The notes: generated by a model from the sequence alone, not told the origin. Positions 22,879 through 31,426 are shown, counted from the stretch's first letter. The stretch is DNA of 36,891 nucleotides from Clostridia bacterium (GCA_002919235.1 PKEX01000004.1:1-36891), one strand, 5' to 3'. Numbers and translations: made by a program.

Positions 22879-23604
22879 ATGAGACGAAGGGTCCCGGTGG
22901 CCCTGGCGGTGGCCGCAGCGCTGGTGCTGGCGTCGGCGCTGGGCCCCTCCTGGTTTCAAGCATACCGGGCGGAGGCGCAGAGTGTGCCGGTACTCCGGTG
23001 GGGTTCGACGGGGCAAGCCGTGAGCACGCTCCAGTGGAGGCTCCAGCAGTGGGGCTACTACCACGGCAGGATCGACGGGGTCTACGGAGCCGAGACCTAC
23101 CGGGCGGTGGTCAACTTCCAGCGCAAGAACGGCGTGTGGCCGGCCGACGGCGTCGTGGGGGAAAAGACCTGGCGAGCCCTGGGGCTGTACCACGCCGTGG
23201 CCGGCACGGCGGCGCCCGCCGTCCCGGCAGGGACGTCTGCCGCCGCCCGCAGCGACGAATTGGAACTCCTCGCCCGCGTCGTGGCAGCGGAGGCCCAAGG
23301 GGAACCCTTTGAAGGCCAGGTGGCGGTGGCGGCGGTGATCCTCAACCGGGTGAGGGACCCGCGCTTTCCCAACACGCTGAGCGGCGTCATCTACCAGCCG
23401 CACGCGTTTGAGTCCGTCACCAACGGCCTGATCTGGCGGCGGACGCCCACCGACGAGGCCTACCGGGCGGCCCGGGCGGCGCTGAACGGCTGGGACCCCA
23501 CCTACGGCGCCATCTTCTTTTGGAATCCCTCGAAGCCGGTGTCTCCCTGGATCTGGACGCGGCAGATCGTCGCCCGGATCGGGAACCACGTCTTCGCGGT
23601 GTGA
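22879..23604 (+). CDS. sleB: Spore cortex-lytic enzyme SleB
   Basis: A 241-residue secreted enzyme. A signal peptide (residues about 5-34, ending in AEAQ) is followed by a peptidoglycan-binding domain (about 38-100, LRWGSTGQAVSTLQWRLQQW, DGVYGAETYRAV). A catalytic Hydrolase_2 domain occupies about 127-241. The predicted catalytic Glu138 lies in AAEAQGEPFEGQ, with VILNRVRDPRFP and FFWNPSKP further on. SleB is a lytic transglycosylase specific for muramic-lactam cortex and acts on germination. The ATG follows GGAGGG. It is followed by ypeB with an 18-nt gap, as in Bacillus. A forespore-type promoter lies just upstream, fitting its packaging in the spore during development. Confidence 0.97.
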   Translation: MRRRVPVALAVAAALVLASALGPSWFQAYRAEAQSVPVLRWGSTGQAVSTLQWRLQQWGYYHGRIDGVYGAETYRAVVNFQRKNGVWPADGVVGEKTWRALGLYHAVAGTAAPAVPAGTSAAARSDELELLARVVAAEAQGEPFEGQVAVAAVILNRVRDPRFPNTLSGVIYQPHAFESVTNGLIWRRTPTDEAYRAARAALNGWDPTYGAIFFWNPSKPVSPWIWTRQIVARIGNHVFAV

Positions 23605-23622
23605 GCGCAAGGAGGGATCGAC

Positions 23623-24984
23623 GTGAGGGATCGCTGGCGCACGGCCGCGCTCCTTCTCGCCGTGGTGGTGGCCGCCGCCGCGCTCTGGGGACGGGGCCAG
23701 ATGCAGCAGAGACGAACGCTGGAAAACGAGCTCTTGGCCAGATACCAGCAGGCCTTTTTCGACGCGGTCAGCCACGTGGAGAGCGTAGAGGTGCTCCTGT
23801 CCAAAGGGCTGGCCGCCTCGACGCCGGAACGGCTCGCGGACGTGTTCTCGGACGTGAGGCTGCGGGCGCTGGCCGCGCAGGCCAGCTTTTCCAGTCTCCC
23901 GCTGCCCGCCGGCACCCTGGCTGAGACCAGCAAGTTCCTGGTTCAGGTGGGGGACTTCGCTTTCTCCCTGGCCAAGAAGGCGGCGAAAGGCGCGCCGCCG
24001 AGCCAGGAGGAGATCGACCTCGCCCACCGCCTCCGCCAGGAAGCGGCCCGGATCGGCGCCGCCCTCCACGAGATGCAGCTGGAGGCCGCAAAGGGACGGG
24101 CCCCGTGGGGCGCCCTGCCGGTGGGGATGAGGGCCCGGGCGCGGGCCGCCGGGGATGCCGGCGGCGCCGCCCGGTTCCGGGCCATCGAGGAACAGGTGCA
24201 GAAGATCCCGGTGATCCAGTACGACGGCCCCTTCTCCGACCACGTCCTCTCCCGCAAGCCCCGGGGCCTTTCGGGAGACGACATCGACGAAGCGCGGGCG
24301 GAGGCGATCGCACTGGAGTTTCTCCCCGAAGAGAGGCGGCAAGGCTACCGGGCCGAAGCCCGGCGCCGCGTCGAGGGGAAGATCCGCGCGTACGGCATTA
24401 CGGCCAGCCCCCGGGAGGGAGACGGCCCCGAAGTGGTGCTCGACGTCAGCGTCACCGGCGGGCACGTGGTGTGGATGCTGACCAAGCGGGATGTCGCCGC
24501 CTCCCGCATCTCCCTGGAAGAGGCGGTGGAACGGGCCCGCCGCTTCCTGGAGGAGCGGGGTTTTGGCGAAATGGAGCCCACGTACGCCGGCGCGGCGGAA
24601 AACGTCGCCGTCATCCCCTTCGTCCGGATTCAGGACGGCGTCCGCATCTATCCCGACCAGGTAAAAGTGAGCGTCGCCCTGGACGACGGCGAAGTGGTGG
24701 GATTTGAAGCCCTGGGATACCTGATGGCGCACACCGAGCGCCGGCTGCCCTCGCCCGCGATCCGCGGGGAGGAGGCGGCCCGGCGGGTGGCGGCCGGCCT
24801 GGAAGTGGACGGCGCCGTGCGCCTCGCTCTGATCCCGGCGCCGGCCGGCGATGAAGTGCTGACGTGGGAGGTACCCGCCCGTATGGGCGACGCCCGCTTC
24901 CTGGTGTACATCAACGCCCTCACCGGCGAAGAGGAGAACATCCTCCGGCTGGTCGAGACGGGCGAGGGCGCGATGACACTCTAG
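23623..24984 (+). CDS. ypeB: Germination protein YpeB
   Basis: A 453-residue protein with one N-terminal membrane helix (residues about 6-24), a helical region (about 25-190, VSHVESVEVLLSKGLA and TSKFLVQVGDFAFSLAKKAA) and three C-terminal PepSY-like repeats. The repeats include DDIDEARAEAIALEFL, SRISLEEAVERARRFLEERGF and IRGEEAARRVAAGLE. YpeB is required for SleB stability and localisation in the dormant spore, and is processed by proteases during germination in Bacillus. Length is normal. The GTG start has AAGGAGGG. It is co-transcribed with sleB. The hairpin after its stop belongs to the next gene's leader. Confidence 0.95.
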   Translation: MRDRWRTAALLLAVVVAAAALWGRGQMQQRRTLENELLARYQQAFFDAVSHVESVEVLLSKGLAASTPERLADVFSDVRLRALAAQASFSSLPLPAGTLAETSKFLVQVGDFAFSLAKKAAKGAPPSQEEIDLAHRLRQEAARIGAALHEMQLEAAKGRAPWGALPVGMRARARAAGDAGGAARFRAIEEQVQKIPVIQYDGPFSDHVLSRKPRGLSGDDIDEARAEAIALEFLPEERRQGYRAEARRRVEGKIRAYGITASPREGDGPEVVLDVSVTGGHVVWMLTKRDVAASRISLEEAVERARRFLEERGFGEMEPTYAGAAENVAVIPFVRIQDGVRIYPDQVKVSVALDDGEVVGFEALGYLMAHTERRLPSPAIRGEEAARRVAAGLEVDGAVRLALIPAPAGDEVLTWEVPARMGDARFLVYINALTGEEENILRLVETGEGAMTL

Positions 24985-24995
24985 CGTTCTGCGGG

Positions 24996-25031
24996 ACTCC
25001 CCTTCACCGTAGGAGTTGGTGAAAGGGGTGT
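24996..25031 (+). promoter_or_regulatory. Hairpin burying the ribosome-binding site of the Na+/Pi symporter gene
   Basis: CCCCTTCACC (24999-25008) pairs with GGTGAAAGGGG (25018-25028) with one bulged A. Outer A-T and C-G pairs extend it to 24996 and 25031. The AAAGGGG that should serve the GTG start at 25035 lies inside the stem. The loop holds a second GGAG that could act as an alternative. No U-run follows, which argues for translational control rather than termination. Confidence 0.5.
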
Positions 25032-25034
25032 CCT

Positions 25035-25967
25035 GTGACGTTCGCGCAGCCGCTCCTCGGCGCCGCACTGGCGCTCGCCATCTTCTTCTCCTCGCTCCAG
25101 CTCCTAAAGCGCGCCCTGGTGGTGCTGCACCCGTGGGCGCGTCCCTTCCTATCCCGCGCGGTGGGCTCCCCGCTCAGGGGGGCCGCCGCCGGCCTCTTGG
25201 TGACCGCGGCCATCCAGAGCTCCAGCGCGACCAACTCGGTGGCGGTGGGCCTAGTGGCCGCGGGGGCGCTGAGGCTCGAGGAAGCCCTCGCCGTCATCCT
25301 GGGGGCCAACGTCGGCACTACCCTCACCGGTCAACTGGTGGCGTACGGCTCCAGCGACCTGGGCGCACCGCTGATCGCCTTGGGCCTCCTCCTTTGGGCG
25401 CTGCGGCGGCCGGCGGCCCGCGCGGCCGGCGAGGCCGCCGCTGCGGTGGGCGGGCTGTTCTTTGCCCTGGGAGCGCTGGGCCAGGCGCTCTCCCTTCTCG
25501 GAGACGGCGCCGCCTCCCGGTGGCTGGCCGCCGCGCTGGAGAGCGACCTCAAAGCGGCGGCGGCGGGCCTGGGCCTCACCGCGGTGCTGCAGAGCAGCTC
25601 GGCGGTGACCGGGCTCTTGATCGGCCTGGCCGAGGCCGGCGCCGTGCCGCCCCGGGCGGCCATCGCCGCCTGTCTGGGCAGCAACGTCGGCACCGTCACC
25701 ACCACGCTGCTGGCGGGCCTTCCGGGAGGGCCTCTGGCCCGCAGAGCGGCCCTGTACGACCTGGCTTTCAACGCGCTGGGCGCCGCGCTGCTCCTTCCCT
25801 TTGTCTCACATCTGGCCGCCGGGACCGCGGCCATTGCCGCGTCCGCCGGCAGGCAGGTAGCCCACGCCCACACGCTTTTCAACGCGGCGACGGTTCTCCT
25901 CGCCTTGCCGTTCGTCCGCCCCGTGGGACGGTGGCTCGAGGCCGGCGCGGGCAAAGCCGGCCGGTGA
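25035..25967 (+). CDS. Na+/phosphate symporter family protein (NptA/YjbB type)
   Basis: A 310-residue polytopic membrane protein with the inverted repeat of the Na/Pi cotransporter family. QSSSATNSVAVGLV with GANVGTTLTGQL forms the first half, and LQSSSAVTGLLIGL with GSNVGTVTTTLL the second. The paired QSSSA motifs bind phosphate and sodium. It lacks the C-terminal PhoU-like domain of longer relatives. Transport is by a family-level inference; some relatives export phosphate. The GTG start follows AAAGGGG, which is folded into a hairpin. It lies 50 nt after ypeB and 133 nt before uppP, which releases phosphate, so a functional pairing with uppP is possible. Confidence 0.85.
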   Translation: MTFAQPLLGAALALAIFFSSLQLLKRALVVLHPWARPFLSRAVGSPLRGAAAGLLVTAAIQSSSATNSVAVGLVAAGALRLEEALAVILGANVGTTLTGQLVAYGSSDLGAPLIALGLLLWALRRPAARAAGEAAAAVGGLFFALGALGQALSLLGDGAASRWLAAALESDLKAAAAGLGLTAVLQSSSAVTGLLIGLAEAGAVPPRAAIAACLGSNVGTVTTTLLAGLPGGPLARRAALYDLAFNALGAALLLPFVSHLAAGTAAIAASAGRQVAHAHTLFNAATVLLALPFVRPVGRWLEAGAGKAGR

Positions 25968-26100
25968 GAAGGGGAAGGGTCCGGCCTCTATTTCCCGCGC
26001 CGGGGAGCAGGAGAGGCGGCGCGCGCAGGGAATCGTGCCTACGTCGCGGCGGGGCGCGGGGCGCCCGCGCCGCGTGTTCTCCAGTGAGGAGGGTACGCTT

Positions 26101-26889
26101 TTGTCCATTTGGGAAGCGGTCTTGCTCGGCCTCGTACAGGGGCTCACGGAGTTTCTGCCCGTCAGCAGCTCGGGCCACTTGGTCATCGCCCAAGCCTTGC
26201 TGGGCGTCGACCAGCCGGGCCTCACCTTTGAAGTGGTGGTTCACTTTGCCACGCTCCTCGCCGTGCTGGTCGCGCTCAAGGACGATTGGTATCCCATTTT
26301 CCTGGGTCTCTTGGGCCATCCCGAGCACAAGGAGGAGGGCCGGCGCCGCTTCGCGGCGCTGGTGGCCGGCAGCCTCCCGGTGGCGCTTGCGGGGCTGCTG
26401 GCGCGGGAGCCGATCGCGGCGCTGTTCGCCTCTCCCAGAGTGGCGGCGGCGATGCTCCTGGTCACCGGCGCGATCTTGTGGGCCAGCGAGGTGGTGGCAA
26501 GAAAGGAGCCGCGCGCGCTGGAACGGCTGCGCCTCGCCGACGCGGTGCTGATCGGGTGCGGCCAGGCGCTCGCGGTGATCCCGGGGATTTCCCGGTCCGG
26601 CTCTACTCTGGCGGCTGGGCTCGCCGTGGGGCTCGAGCGGCAGAGCGCGGCCCGCTTCGCCTTCTTGCTGGCGATCCCCGCGATCCTGGGGGCGGCGGCG
26701 CTCGAAGTCCCGGAGCTGGTTCAGGCGGGCGGGGTCGACTGGGCCCCGCTGGCCGCGGGCGCGCTGTCCGCCGGCGTCTCGGGGTACGCGGCCATCGCGC
26801 TGTTCCTGCGGTTCTTGCGGAGCGGCTCCCTAAAAGGGTTTGCCGTGTACACCTGGGCCGCGGGGCTCGTGGCCCTGGCGCTGGTCTAG
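26101..26889 (+). CDS. uppP: Undecaprenyl-diphosphatase
   Basis: A 262-residue polytopic enzyme that dephosphorylates undecaprenyl pyrophosphate to the monophosphate carrier used for peptidoglycan and other glycans; it also gives bacitracin resistance when abundant. The catalytic motifs are GLVQGLTEFLPVSSSGH near the N-terminus and PGISRSGSTLAAGL near residue 160, the BacA family pair forming the active site at the outer face. About eight membrane segments are visible, and length is normal. TTG at 26101 is chosen because GAGGAGGG lies seven bases upstream; the frame extends to 26035 without a ribosome site. The 134-nt gap from the symporter gene holds a GC-rich hairpin (26053-26071) of unclear meaning. 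Confidence 0.95.
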   Translation: MSIWEAVLLGLVQGLTEFLPVSSSGHLVIAQALLGVDQPGLTFEVVVHFATLLAVLVALKDDWYPIFLGLLGHPEHKEEGRRRFAALVAGSLPVALAGLLAREPIAALFASPRVAAAMLLVTGAILWASEVVARKEPRALERLRLADAVLIGCGQALAVIPGISRSGSTLAAGLAVGLERQSAARFAFLLAIPAILGAAALEVPELVQAGGVDWAPLAAGALSAGVSGYAAIALFLRFLRSGSLKGFAVYTWAAGLVALALV

Positions 26890-27007
26890 AGCTGCGGGCC
26901 CGCCTTCACGAGGTGGCTCCCGCCGGTGAGCGGGCGCCGGCCGTGGGCGGGCGGTGGGAGCCGCGCCGCCCTGGCGCGGCGCTTCGGTGGAGGAGTGTGG
27001 GGAAGCG

Positions 27008-28237
27008 GTGGCGGCACCCGGCCGCACGGAAAAGGCAGGGACGGGGCGCGGTCGCCTCTGGGGCGCCGCGGTGCTCGCGCTCCTCGTTGTCGGGTACGCC
27101 GCGGGGAAGGTGGAGCGCGCCCTGTTTCGCCTTGGCCTTCGCACCGAGCCGGCCGTGTACGGGGCGGTGGAGACTCGCTACGAGGGGAAGGCCGTGCTCC
27201 TCCGGCGGGAGACGGTGGTCCCGGCGCCGGCGGCAGGCCGGGTGACCCTCCTGGTCGGTGAAGGGAGGCACGTCCGCGCCGGGGATCTCATCGTCGAGCT
27301 GGGCGATGCCGGGGCGGCGGGGCGGGCCGCGCAGGCGCTGGAGGAGATCGACCGGCGCCTCGCCAGCCTCGAAGCGGCCTACAGGGGCGAAGAGCAGCAG
27401 GTGCGGGCGGCCCGGCGCGAGCTCGAGCAGCGCCTCGCCAAAGAGGAGCAGCAGCTCAGCGAAGCACTGGCCAAGGCCGACCGGGAGGCGGCCCTGGCCG
27501 CCGAGGCCCGGCGCGACCAGGCGGCGCACGAGCTCGCGCGGCTGGAAGCCACTCTCTTAGAGTTCTCCCGGGCTTACGAAGCGGAGAGAGAACGGCTCTT
27601 GGAGCAGCGGCGCGCGGCCGTGCCGCCGCGGCCGGAGGGCGCGGTGCTGGTCCGGGCTCCGGAAGCGGGCGTGGTCAGCTTTTCGCTGGACGGCTACGAG
27701 GCGGACTTGGTGCCCGGTGCCGAGCTGGCGGCCGTCTTTGAGCGAGGTCCGGCCAGCGAGCGCCGGATCCAGGACGGGCTGGTGGTGGCGGGAGGAGAGC
27801 CGCTCTTTCGCGTGGTCGAAACGCACGAGGTGGAAGTGGCGGTCCGGCTCAGGGGACCCGGCTTGGAAAAGGGGAGCAAAGTGACGCTGGAATTCCGGGG
27901 AATCCCGGAGCGCAAGTTTACGGGAACGCTGGTGGAAAGCCGCCCCGCGGGAAACGAACTCTGGGGGCGGGTCCGGCTGGACGGCTTTGACTCCAGCCTG
28001 GTCTACCGCCGCGAGATGGACGTGGTCCTCACCACCGGGAGGAAGCAGGGGGTGGTGGTGCCGGCGGCGGCCGTCGTGGAGGCGGAGGGCCGCCAGGGCG
28101 TCTACGTGGTGCTGGGCGATCAGATCCTGTTCCGGCCGGTGAGGGTCCTGGGCGGCGACGGGCGCCGGGCGGTCCTGGACGGGGTGCCCGAGGGCGCCCG
28201 GGTGGTGCTGAATCCGGGCCGGCTGGCCCGGCGGTGA
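27008..28237 (+). CDS. HlyD-like membrane fusion/adaptor protein
   Basis: A 409-residue protein with a single N-terminal membrane helix (residues about 17-35, LWGAAVLALLVVGYAAGKV). A biotinyl-lipoyl-like strand pair (VVPAPAAGRVTLLVGEGRHVRAGDLI) is followed by a long charged coiled coil (about residues 115-205, rich in Glu, Arg, Ala and Gln). The return half of the lipoyl domain (VRAPEAGVVSFSLDGYEADLVPG) and beta-barrel regions to the end complete it. This is the HlyD/RND adaptor architecture, but no transporter gene is adjacent. In several clostridia such a gene precedes ylmE-sepF, so it may act in envelope or division function. GTG at 27008 is chosen; GGAGGAG is 12 bases upstream, and in-frame GTG at 26987 is an alternative. 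Confidence 0.8.
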   Translation: MAAPGRTEKAGTGRGRLWGAAVLALLVVGYAAGKVERALFRLGLRTEPAVYGAVETRYEGKAVLLRRETVVPAPAAGRVTLLVGEGRHVRAGDLIVELGDAGAAGRAAQALEEIDRRLASLEAAYRGEEQQVRAARRELEQRLAKEEQQLSEALAKADREAALAAEARRDQAAHELARLEATLLEFSRAYEAERERLLEQRRAAVPPRPEGAVLVRAPEAGVVSFSLDGYEADLVPGAELAAVFERGPASERRIQDGLVVAGGEPLFRVVETHEVEVAVRLRGPGLEKGSKVTLEFRGIPERKFTGTLVESRPAGNELWGRVRLDGFDSSLVYRREMDVVLTTGRKQGVVVPAAAVVEAEGRQGVYVVLGDQILFRPVRVLGGDGRRAVLDGVPEGARVVLNPGRLARR

Positions 28238-28316
28238 GGAACGGCCTCCCGCCGGCGTGAAGGAGCGGTGGTGGGCTTGCCGAATACGGTCTGAAGAACG
28301 TCTTGGAGGCATCGAC

Positions 28317-29009
28317 GTGGAGCGCGAGCTGAAGGAGCGGCTGGACGCGGTGAGGGAGCGGCTCGGCCGCGCCTTGGAGCGTGCGGGGCGAAAGCCGGAC
28401 GAAGTGACGTTGATCGCCGTGACCAAGGGCGTGCCCTTGTCGCGGGTGCTGGCCGCCGTGGAGCTGGGCGTAGCGCACGTGGGCGAGAACCGGGTGCAGG
28501 AGGCGCGGGAAAAGCTTCCCCAGCTTCCTCCGGGGGTCACCCGGCACCTGGTCGGCACGCTGCAGACCAACAAGGCTCGGTACGTGCCCGGGCTCTTCGA
28601 TTGGGTGCATTCACTGGACCGCCTGGAGCTCGCGGCAGAGCTGGGCAAGCGGGCGGTCAAGGCAGGCAAGATCCTCAACTGCCTCATCCAGGTGAACGTG
28701 TCGGGCGAGCCCACCAAGCGGGGCGTCCCTCCCGGCGAGGCGCTGGCGCTGGCCGCCGCAGCGTCGCAGGTGGAAGGAGTAAGGGTGCGGGGATTGATGA
28801 CCATCGGTCCCCTCACCGGCGACGCGGACGCCGTCCGGAGAGCCTTTGCGGAGCTGCGGGAACTGGCCGGGAAGATCGCCCGTGAGGGGTTGCCGGGCGT
28901 GACGATGGAACATCTTTCCATGGGGATGAGCGGCGATTTCGAGGCCGCCGTGGAAGAGGGGGCCACGATGATCCGGGTGGGCAGCGCGATCTTTGGGCCG
29001 CGGCAGTGA
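28317..29009 (+). CDS. ylmE: YggS/YlmE family pyridoxal-phosphate homeostasis protein
   Basis: A 230-residue single-domain TIM-barrel protein that binds pyridoxal phosphate without known catalysis; the family (YggS, PLPBP) maintains free PLP levels. The PLP Lys37 lies in TLIAVTKGVP. HVGENRVQEAREK, RHLVGTLQTNKARY, VNVSGEPTKRG and MTIGPLTGD are the other conserved blocks. The phosphate-binding end is LSMGMSGDFEAAVEEGATMIRVGSAIFG. GTG at 28317 is preferred because GGAGGC lies six bases upstream. It precedes sepF by 70 nt, the order found in Bacillus and many other Gram-positives. Confidence 0.95.
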   Translation: MERELKERLDAVRERLGRALERAGRKPDEVTLIAVTKGVPLSRVLAAVELGVAHVGENRVQEAREKLPQLPPGVTRHLVGTLQTNKARYVPGLFDWVHSLDRLELAAELGKRAVKAGKILNCLIQVNVSGEPTKRGVPPGEALALAAAASQVEGVRVRGLMTIGPLTGDADAVRRAFAELRELAGKIAREGLPGVTMEHLSMGMSGDFEAAVEEGATMIRVGSAIFGPRQ

Positions 29010-29078
29010 GGTGCCGGGGCCGCGGCGGCTGCCCGGCCCGGGGACGGGAGGAACTGCCGGCCCGGAGGAGGGCGCGAA

Positions 29079-29543
29079 ATGGCGGAGCAGCGCAGCTTCT
29101 TGGAGAAGATCCTCCAGTTCATGGGCATCCAGGAAGAAGTGACCGAAGAGCCCGAACGACCCCCGCTGGAGCTGCGGGAGGCGGCGAAGAGCACCGCGGC
29201 CGCGGCAGAGCCGCCGAAGAAGGACCGGGGCCGGCTGGTGAGCCTTCCCGGGACCTCCCGGGCGGCGGGGCAGCTCAAGGTGTCGGTGGCCCGGCCTCGC
29301 TCTTACGACGAGGTGCAGCAGATCGCCGACCACCTCAAGGAACGGCAGCCGGTCATCATCTCCCTCGAAGGGGTGGACAAGGCGCTGAGCCGCAGGATTC
29401 TCGACTTCATGAGCGGCACCGCCTACGCCCTGGACGGCAAGATCCACCGCATCGGGGAAGAGATCTTTCTCTTCGCGCCGGTGAACGTCGCCATCGACGC
29501 GGACGAAGTCTGGTCCTGGCACGAGGAGGAGATGCTCCCGTGA
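29079..29543 (+). CDS. sepF: Cell division protein SepF
   Basis: A 154-residue protein. The N-terminal segment (AEQRSFLEKILQFMGIQEEV) is a membrane-targeting amphipathic helix. An acidic linker follows, and the SepF core spans residues about 65-145, with VSVARPRSYDEVQQIADHLKERQPVI and SRRILDFMSGTAYAL. SepF forms rings that bundle FtsZ filaments and tether them to the membrane, overlapping in role with FtsA. The ATG follows GGAGGG at a good spacing. Its stop overlaps the next start (GTGA at 29540-29543), so sepF and proC are translationally coupled. Confidence 0.95.
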   Translation: MAEQRSFLEKILQFMGIQEEVTEEPERPPLELREAAKSTAAAAEPPKKDRGRLVSLPGTSRAAGQLKVSVARPRSYDEVQQIADHLKERQPVIISLEGVDKALSRRILDFMSGTAYALDGKIHRIGEEIFLFAPVNVAIDADEVWSWHEEEMLP

Positions 29544-30358
29544 AGGGGATCACGGTGGGCTTTATCGGGGCCGGGATGATGGCGGAGGCCCTGATCGGGG
29601 GCGCTCTCAAGATGGAGCTCCTCCCGGCAGGGAAGATCGTCGCGTCCGATGTGAATCCGGCCAGGCGGTCGCACCTGGCCCAGAAGTACGGCGTGCGGGT
29701 GACCGGGAACAACCGGGACGTGGTGGCCTGGGCCGACCTGGTGGTGCTGGCGGTGAAGCCCCAGCACGCGTCCGGGGTCCTTGCGGAGATCGGGCCGGCG
29801 CTGGCGCCCGAAAAGACCGTTCTCTCCATCATGGCCGGCGTTTCCACCGCGGCGATCGAGTCGTATCTTTCCCCGGGAGTGCCCGTGGTGCGGGCGATGC
29901 CCAACACCCCGTGTCTGGTGGGCGCGGGGGTCTCGGCCGTGGCCCGGGGACGCTGGGCCGGGGACGAGCACGCGGAGCTGGCCGCCGCCCTCCTCAAGGC
30001 TACGGGCCACGTGGTCCGCGTCGACGAGGGGCAGATGGACGCGGTGACGGGCCTTTCGGGCAGCGGGCCTGCATACGTTTTCACCGTCATCGAGGCCCTG
30101 GCCGACGGGGGCGTGGCGGAGGGGCTGCCGCGCCCCGTGGCGCTGGAGCTGGCGGCCCACACCGTGCTGGGCGCGGCCAAGCTCCTGCTGGAGAGCGGCG
30201 ACCACCCCGCCGTGCTCCGGGAGCGGGTGACGTCGCCGGCGGGGACCACGGCCGAGGGGCTCTTGGTCTTGGAGGACCGGGGCGTCCGCAGCGCGTTCGC
30301 CCGGGCGGTGCGGGAGGCGGCCCGCCGCTCAAAAGCCTTGGGAGAGGGGACCGCGTAA
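29540..30358 (+). CDS. proC: Pyrroline-5-carboxylate reductase
   Basis: A 272-residue enzyme reducing pyrroline-5-carboxylate to proline with NAD(P)H. The dinucleotide site is GFIGAGMMAEALIGGAL near residue 7. LAVKPQ, VRAMPNTPCLVGAGVS and GLSGSGPAYVFTVIEALADGGV are family signatures; the last contains the proline/substrate site. Length is normal. The GTG start overlaps the sepF stop and has GAGGAGGAG eight bases upstream. A proC gene inside the ylmE-sepF-ylmG segment is a common arrangement in clostridia and actinobacteria but differs from Bacillus. It contributes amino-acid metabolism to a division operon, with no obvious regulatory link. Confidence 0.95.
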   Translation: MKGITVGFIGAGMMAEALIGGALKMELLPAGKIVASDVNPARRSHLAQKYGVRVTGNNRDVVAWADLVVLAVKPQHASGVLAEIGPALAPEKTVLSIMAGVSTAAIESYLSPGVPVVRAMPNTPCLVGAGVSAVARGRWAGDEHAELAAALLKATGHVVRVDEGQMDAVTGLSGSGPAYVFTVIEALADGGVAEGLPRPVALELAAHTVLGAAKLLLESGDHPAVLRERVTSPAGTTAEGLLVLEDRGVRSAFARAVREAARRSKALGEGTA

Positions 30359-30359
30359 C

Positions 30360-30623
30360 GTGCACCTTTCGGCGCTGGTCAGGGGATTGGTGGAGCTCTA
30401 TTCGTGGATGATCTTCGCCCGCCTGGTCTTGTCGTGGCTTCGCCTGGACTTGGATCATCCGGTGATCACGTTTCTTTACCGGGCCACCGAGCCGGCGCTC
30501 AGGCCGGCCCGGCAGTTGATCCCGCCCGCGGGCGGGCTGGATTTTTCGCCCATCATCGTGTTCATCGTCTTGAGGGTGATGGGGGACGTGCTGCAATGGC
30601 TTCTGAGGTCGATCGGGCTGTGA
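30360..30623 (+). CDS. ylmG: YggT/YlmG family membrane protein
   Basis: An 87-residue protein with two membrane segments (LVRGLVELYSWMIFARLVLSW and FSPIIVFIVLRVMGDVLQWL) separated by the YggT signature VITFLYRATEPALRPARQLIPP. The function is unclear; YlmG proteins lie in the division cluster of Gram-positives and cyanobacteria, with proposed roles in membrane or nucleoid organisation. The GTG start is two bases after the proC stop, with GGGAGAGGGG upstream. Its 3' end overlaps the next gene (GTGA at 30620-30623). Confidence 0.92.
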   Translation: MHLSALVRGLVELYSWMIFARLVLSWLRLDLDHPVITFLYRATEPALRPARQLIPPAGGLDFSPIIVFIVLRVMGDVLQWLLRSIGL

Positions 30624-31414
30624 CGGCCGTGGACCGCGAGCGGCTTCTCAGTCACCTGCAGAGTGCGGACGAACGCCGGGCCGGCGCGAGGGTGTTGGAC
30701 CTGGTCGAGCAGGCTCTCCGGTACGACAAAGCGGTGGCGACGGACTTCTTGGACCCTCACGAGAGGCAGGTGGCCGTGTCGGTCCTGGGCTCCATCCCGG
30801 AGGTCTCGTTTCGCGCCTACGGCGGATACCCGAAGGCGGAGCGCCAGCGGCTCTTGATCTTCCCCGAGTACGAAAGCGGCGAGGAGCTGGAAGAGCCCGT
30901 CGCGGCCTTGGAGATCGCCGTCCGCTCGGGACCGGGGGAGGTGGGGCACCGGGACTGCCTGGGCGCCCTTTTAGGCACCGGGATCGACCGGGCCAAAGTC
31001 GGGGACATCCTGGTCACGCCCCGCGGCTTTCAGGCGGTGGTCGCCTTGGAAGTGGCCGATTTTCTCGCTGGCCAGCTCACCCGGGTGGGGCGGGCGGACG
31101 CGGCGGTCCAGCGGATCGATCTCGACCAGCTGGACGTGGAACCGGAGCGGGTGAAAGAAGTGCGGACGACGGTGGCATCGCTCCGCCTGGACGCGGTGGC
31201 CGCCGCGGGCTACGGGGTCTCCCGCACCCGGATGGCCAGGGAGATCAAGGCGGAACGGGTGAAGCTCAACTGGCGGCCCGTGCGGGATCCTGCGCGGGAG
31301 GTGGGGCCCGGCGACGTGGTGTCGATCCGGGGCCGGGGCCGGGTGGTCGTGGAGGCGGTGGAAGGGACCACGAGGAAAGGCAGGATCAGCGTGGTCTTGA
31401 AGCGGTACATGTGA
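30620..31414 (+). CDS. ylmH: S4-domain RNA-binding protein YlmH
   Basis: A 264-residue protein with a novel N-terminal domain (about 1-170, AYGGYPKAERQRLLIFPEY, HRDCLGALLGTGIDRAKVGDI) and a C-terminal S4 RNA-binding domain (about 185-240, LRLDAVAAAGYGVSRTRMAREIKAERVKLNW). YlmH binds the large ribosomal subunit and has been linked to ribosome-associated quality control in Bacillus. GTG at 30620 is chosen for the four-base overlap with the ylmG stop that is common in this cluster; ATG at 30596 and GTG at 30629 are in frame, so the start could move by nine residues. The stop precedes divIVA by 12 nt. Confidence 0.92.
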   Translation: MTAVDRERLLSHLQSADERRAGARVLDLVEQALRYDKAVATDFLDPHERQVAVSVLGSIPEVSFRAYGGYPKAERQRLLIFPEYESGEELEEPVAALEIAVRSGPGEVGHRDCLGALLGTGIDRAKVGDILVTPRGFQAVVALEVADFLAGQLTRVGRADAAVQRIDLDQLDVEPERVKEVRTTVASLRLDAVAAAGYGVSRTRMAREIKAERVKLNWRPVRDPAREVGPGDVVSIRGRGRVVVEAVEGTTRKGRISVVLKRYM

Positions 31415-31426
31415 GGGGGTTCGCCT

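Noticed and set aside
22756-25068. A minus-strand open frame of about 770 codons opposite sleB and ypeB
   Set aside because: No domain and no ribosome site, and it covers two strongly supported genes in the sense direction.
26053-26071. Eight-pair GC hairpin before uppP as a terminator
   Set aside because: No U-run follows, and perfect GC stems of this size are expected by chance at this base composition.
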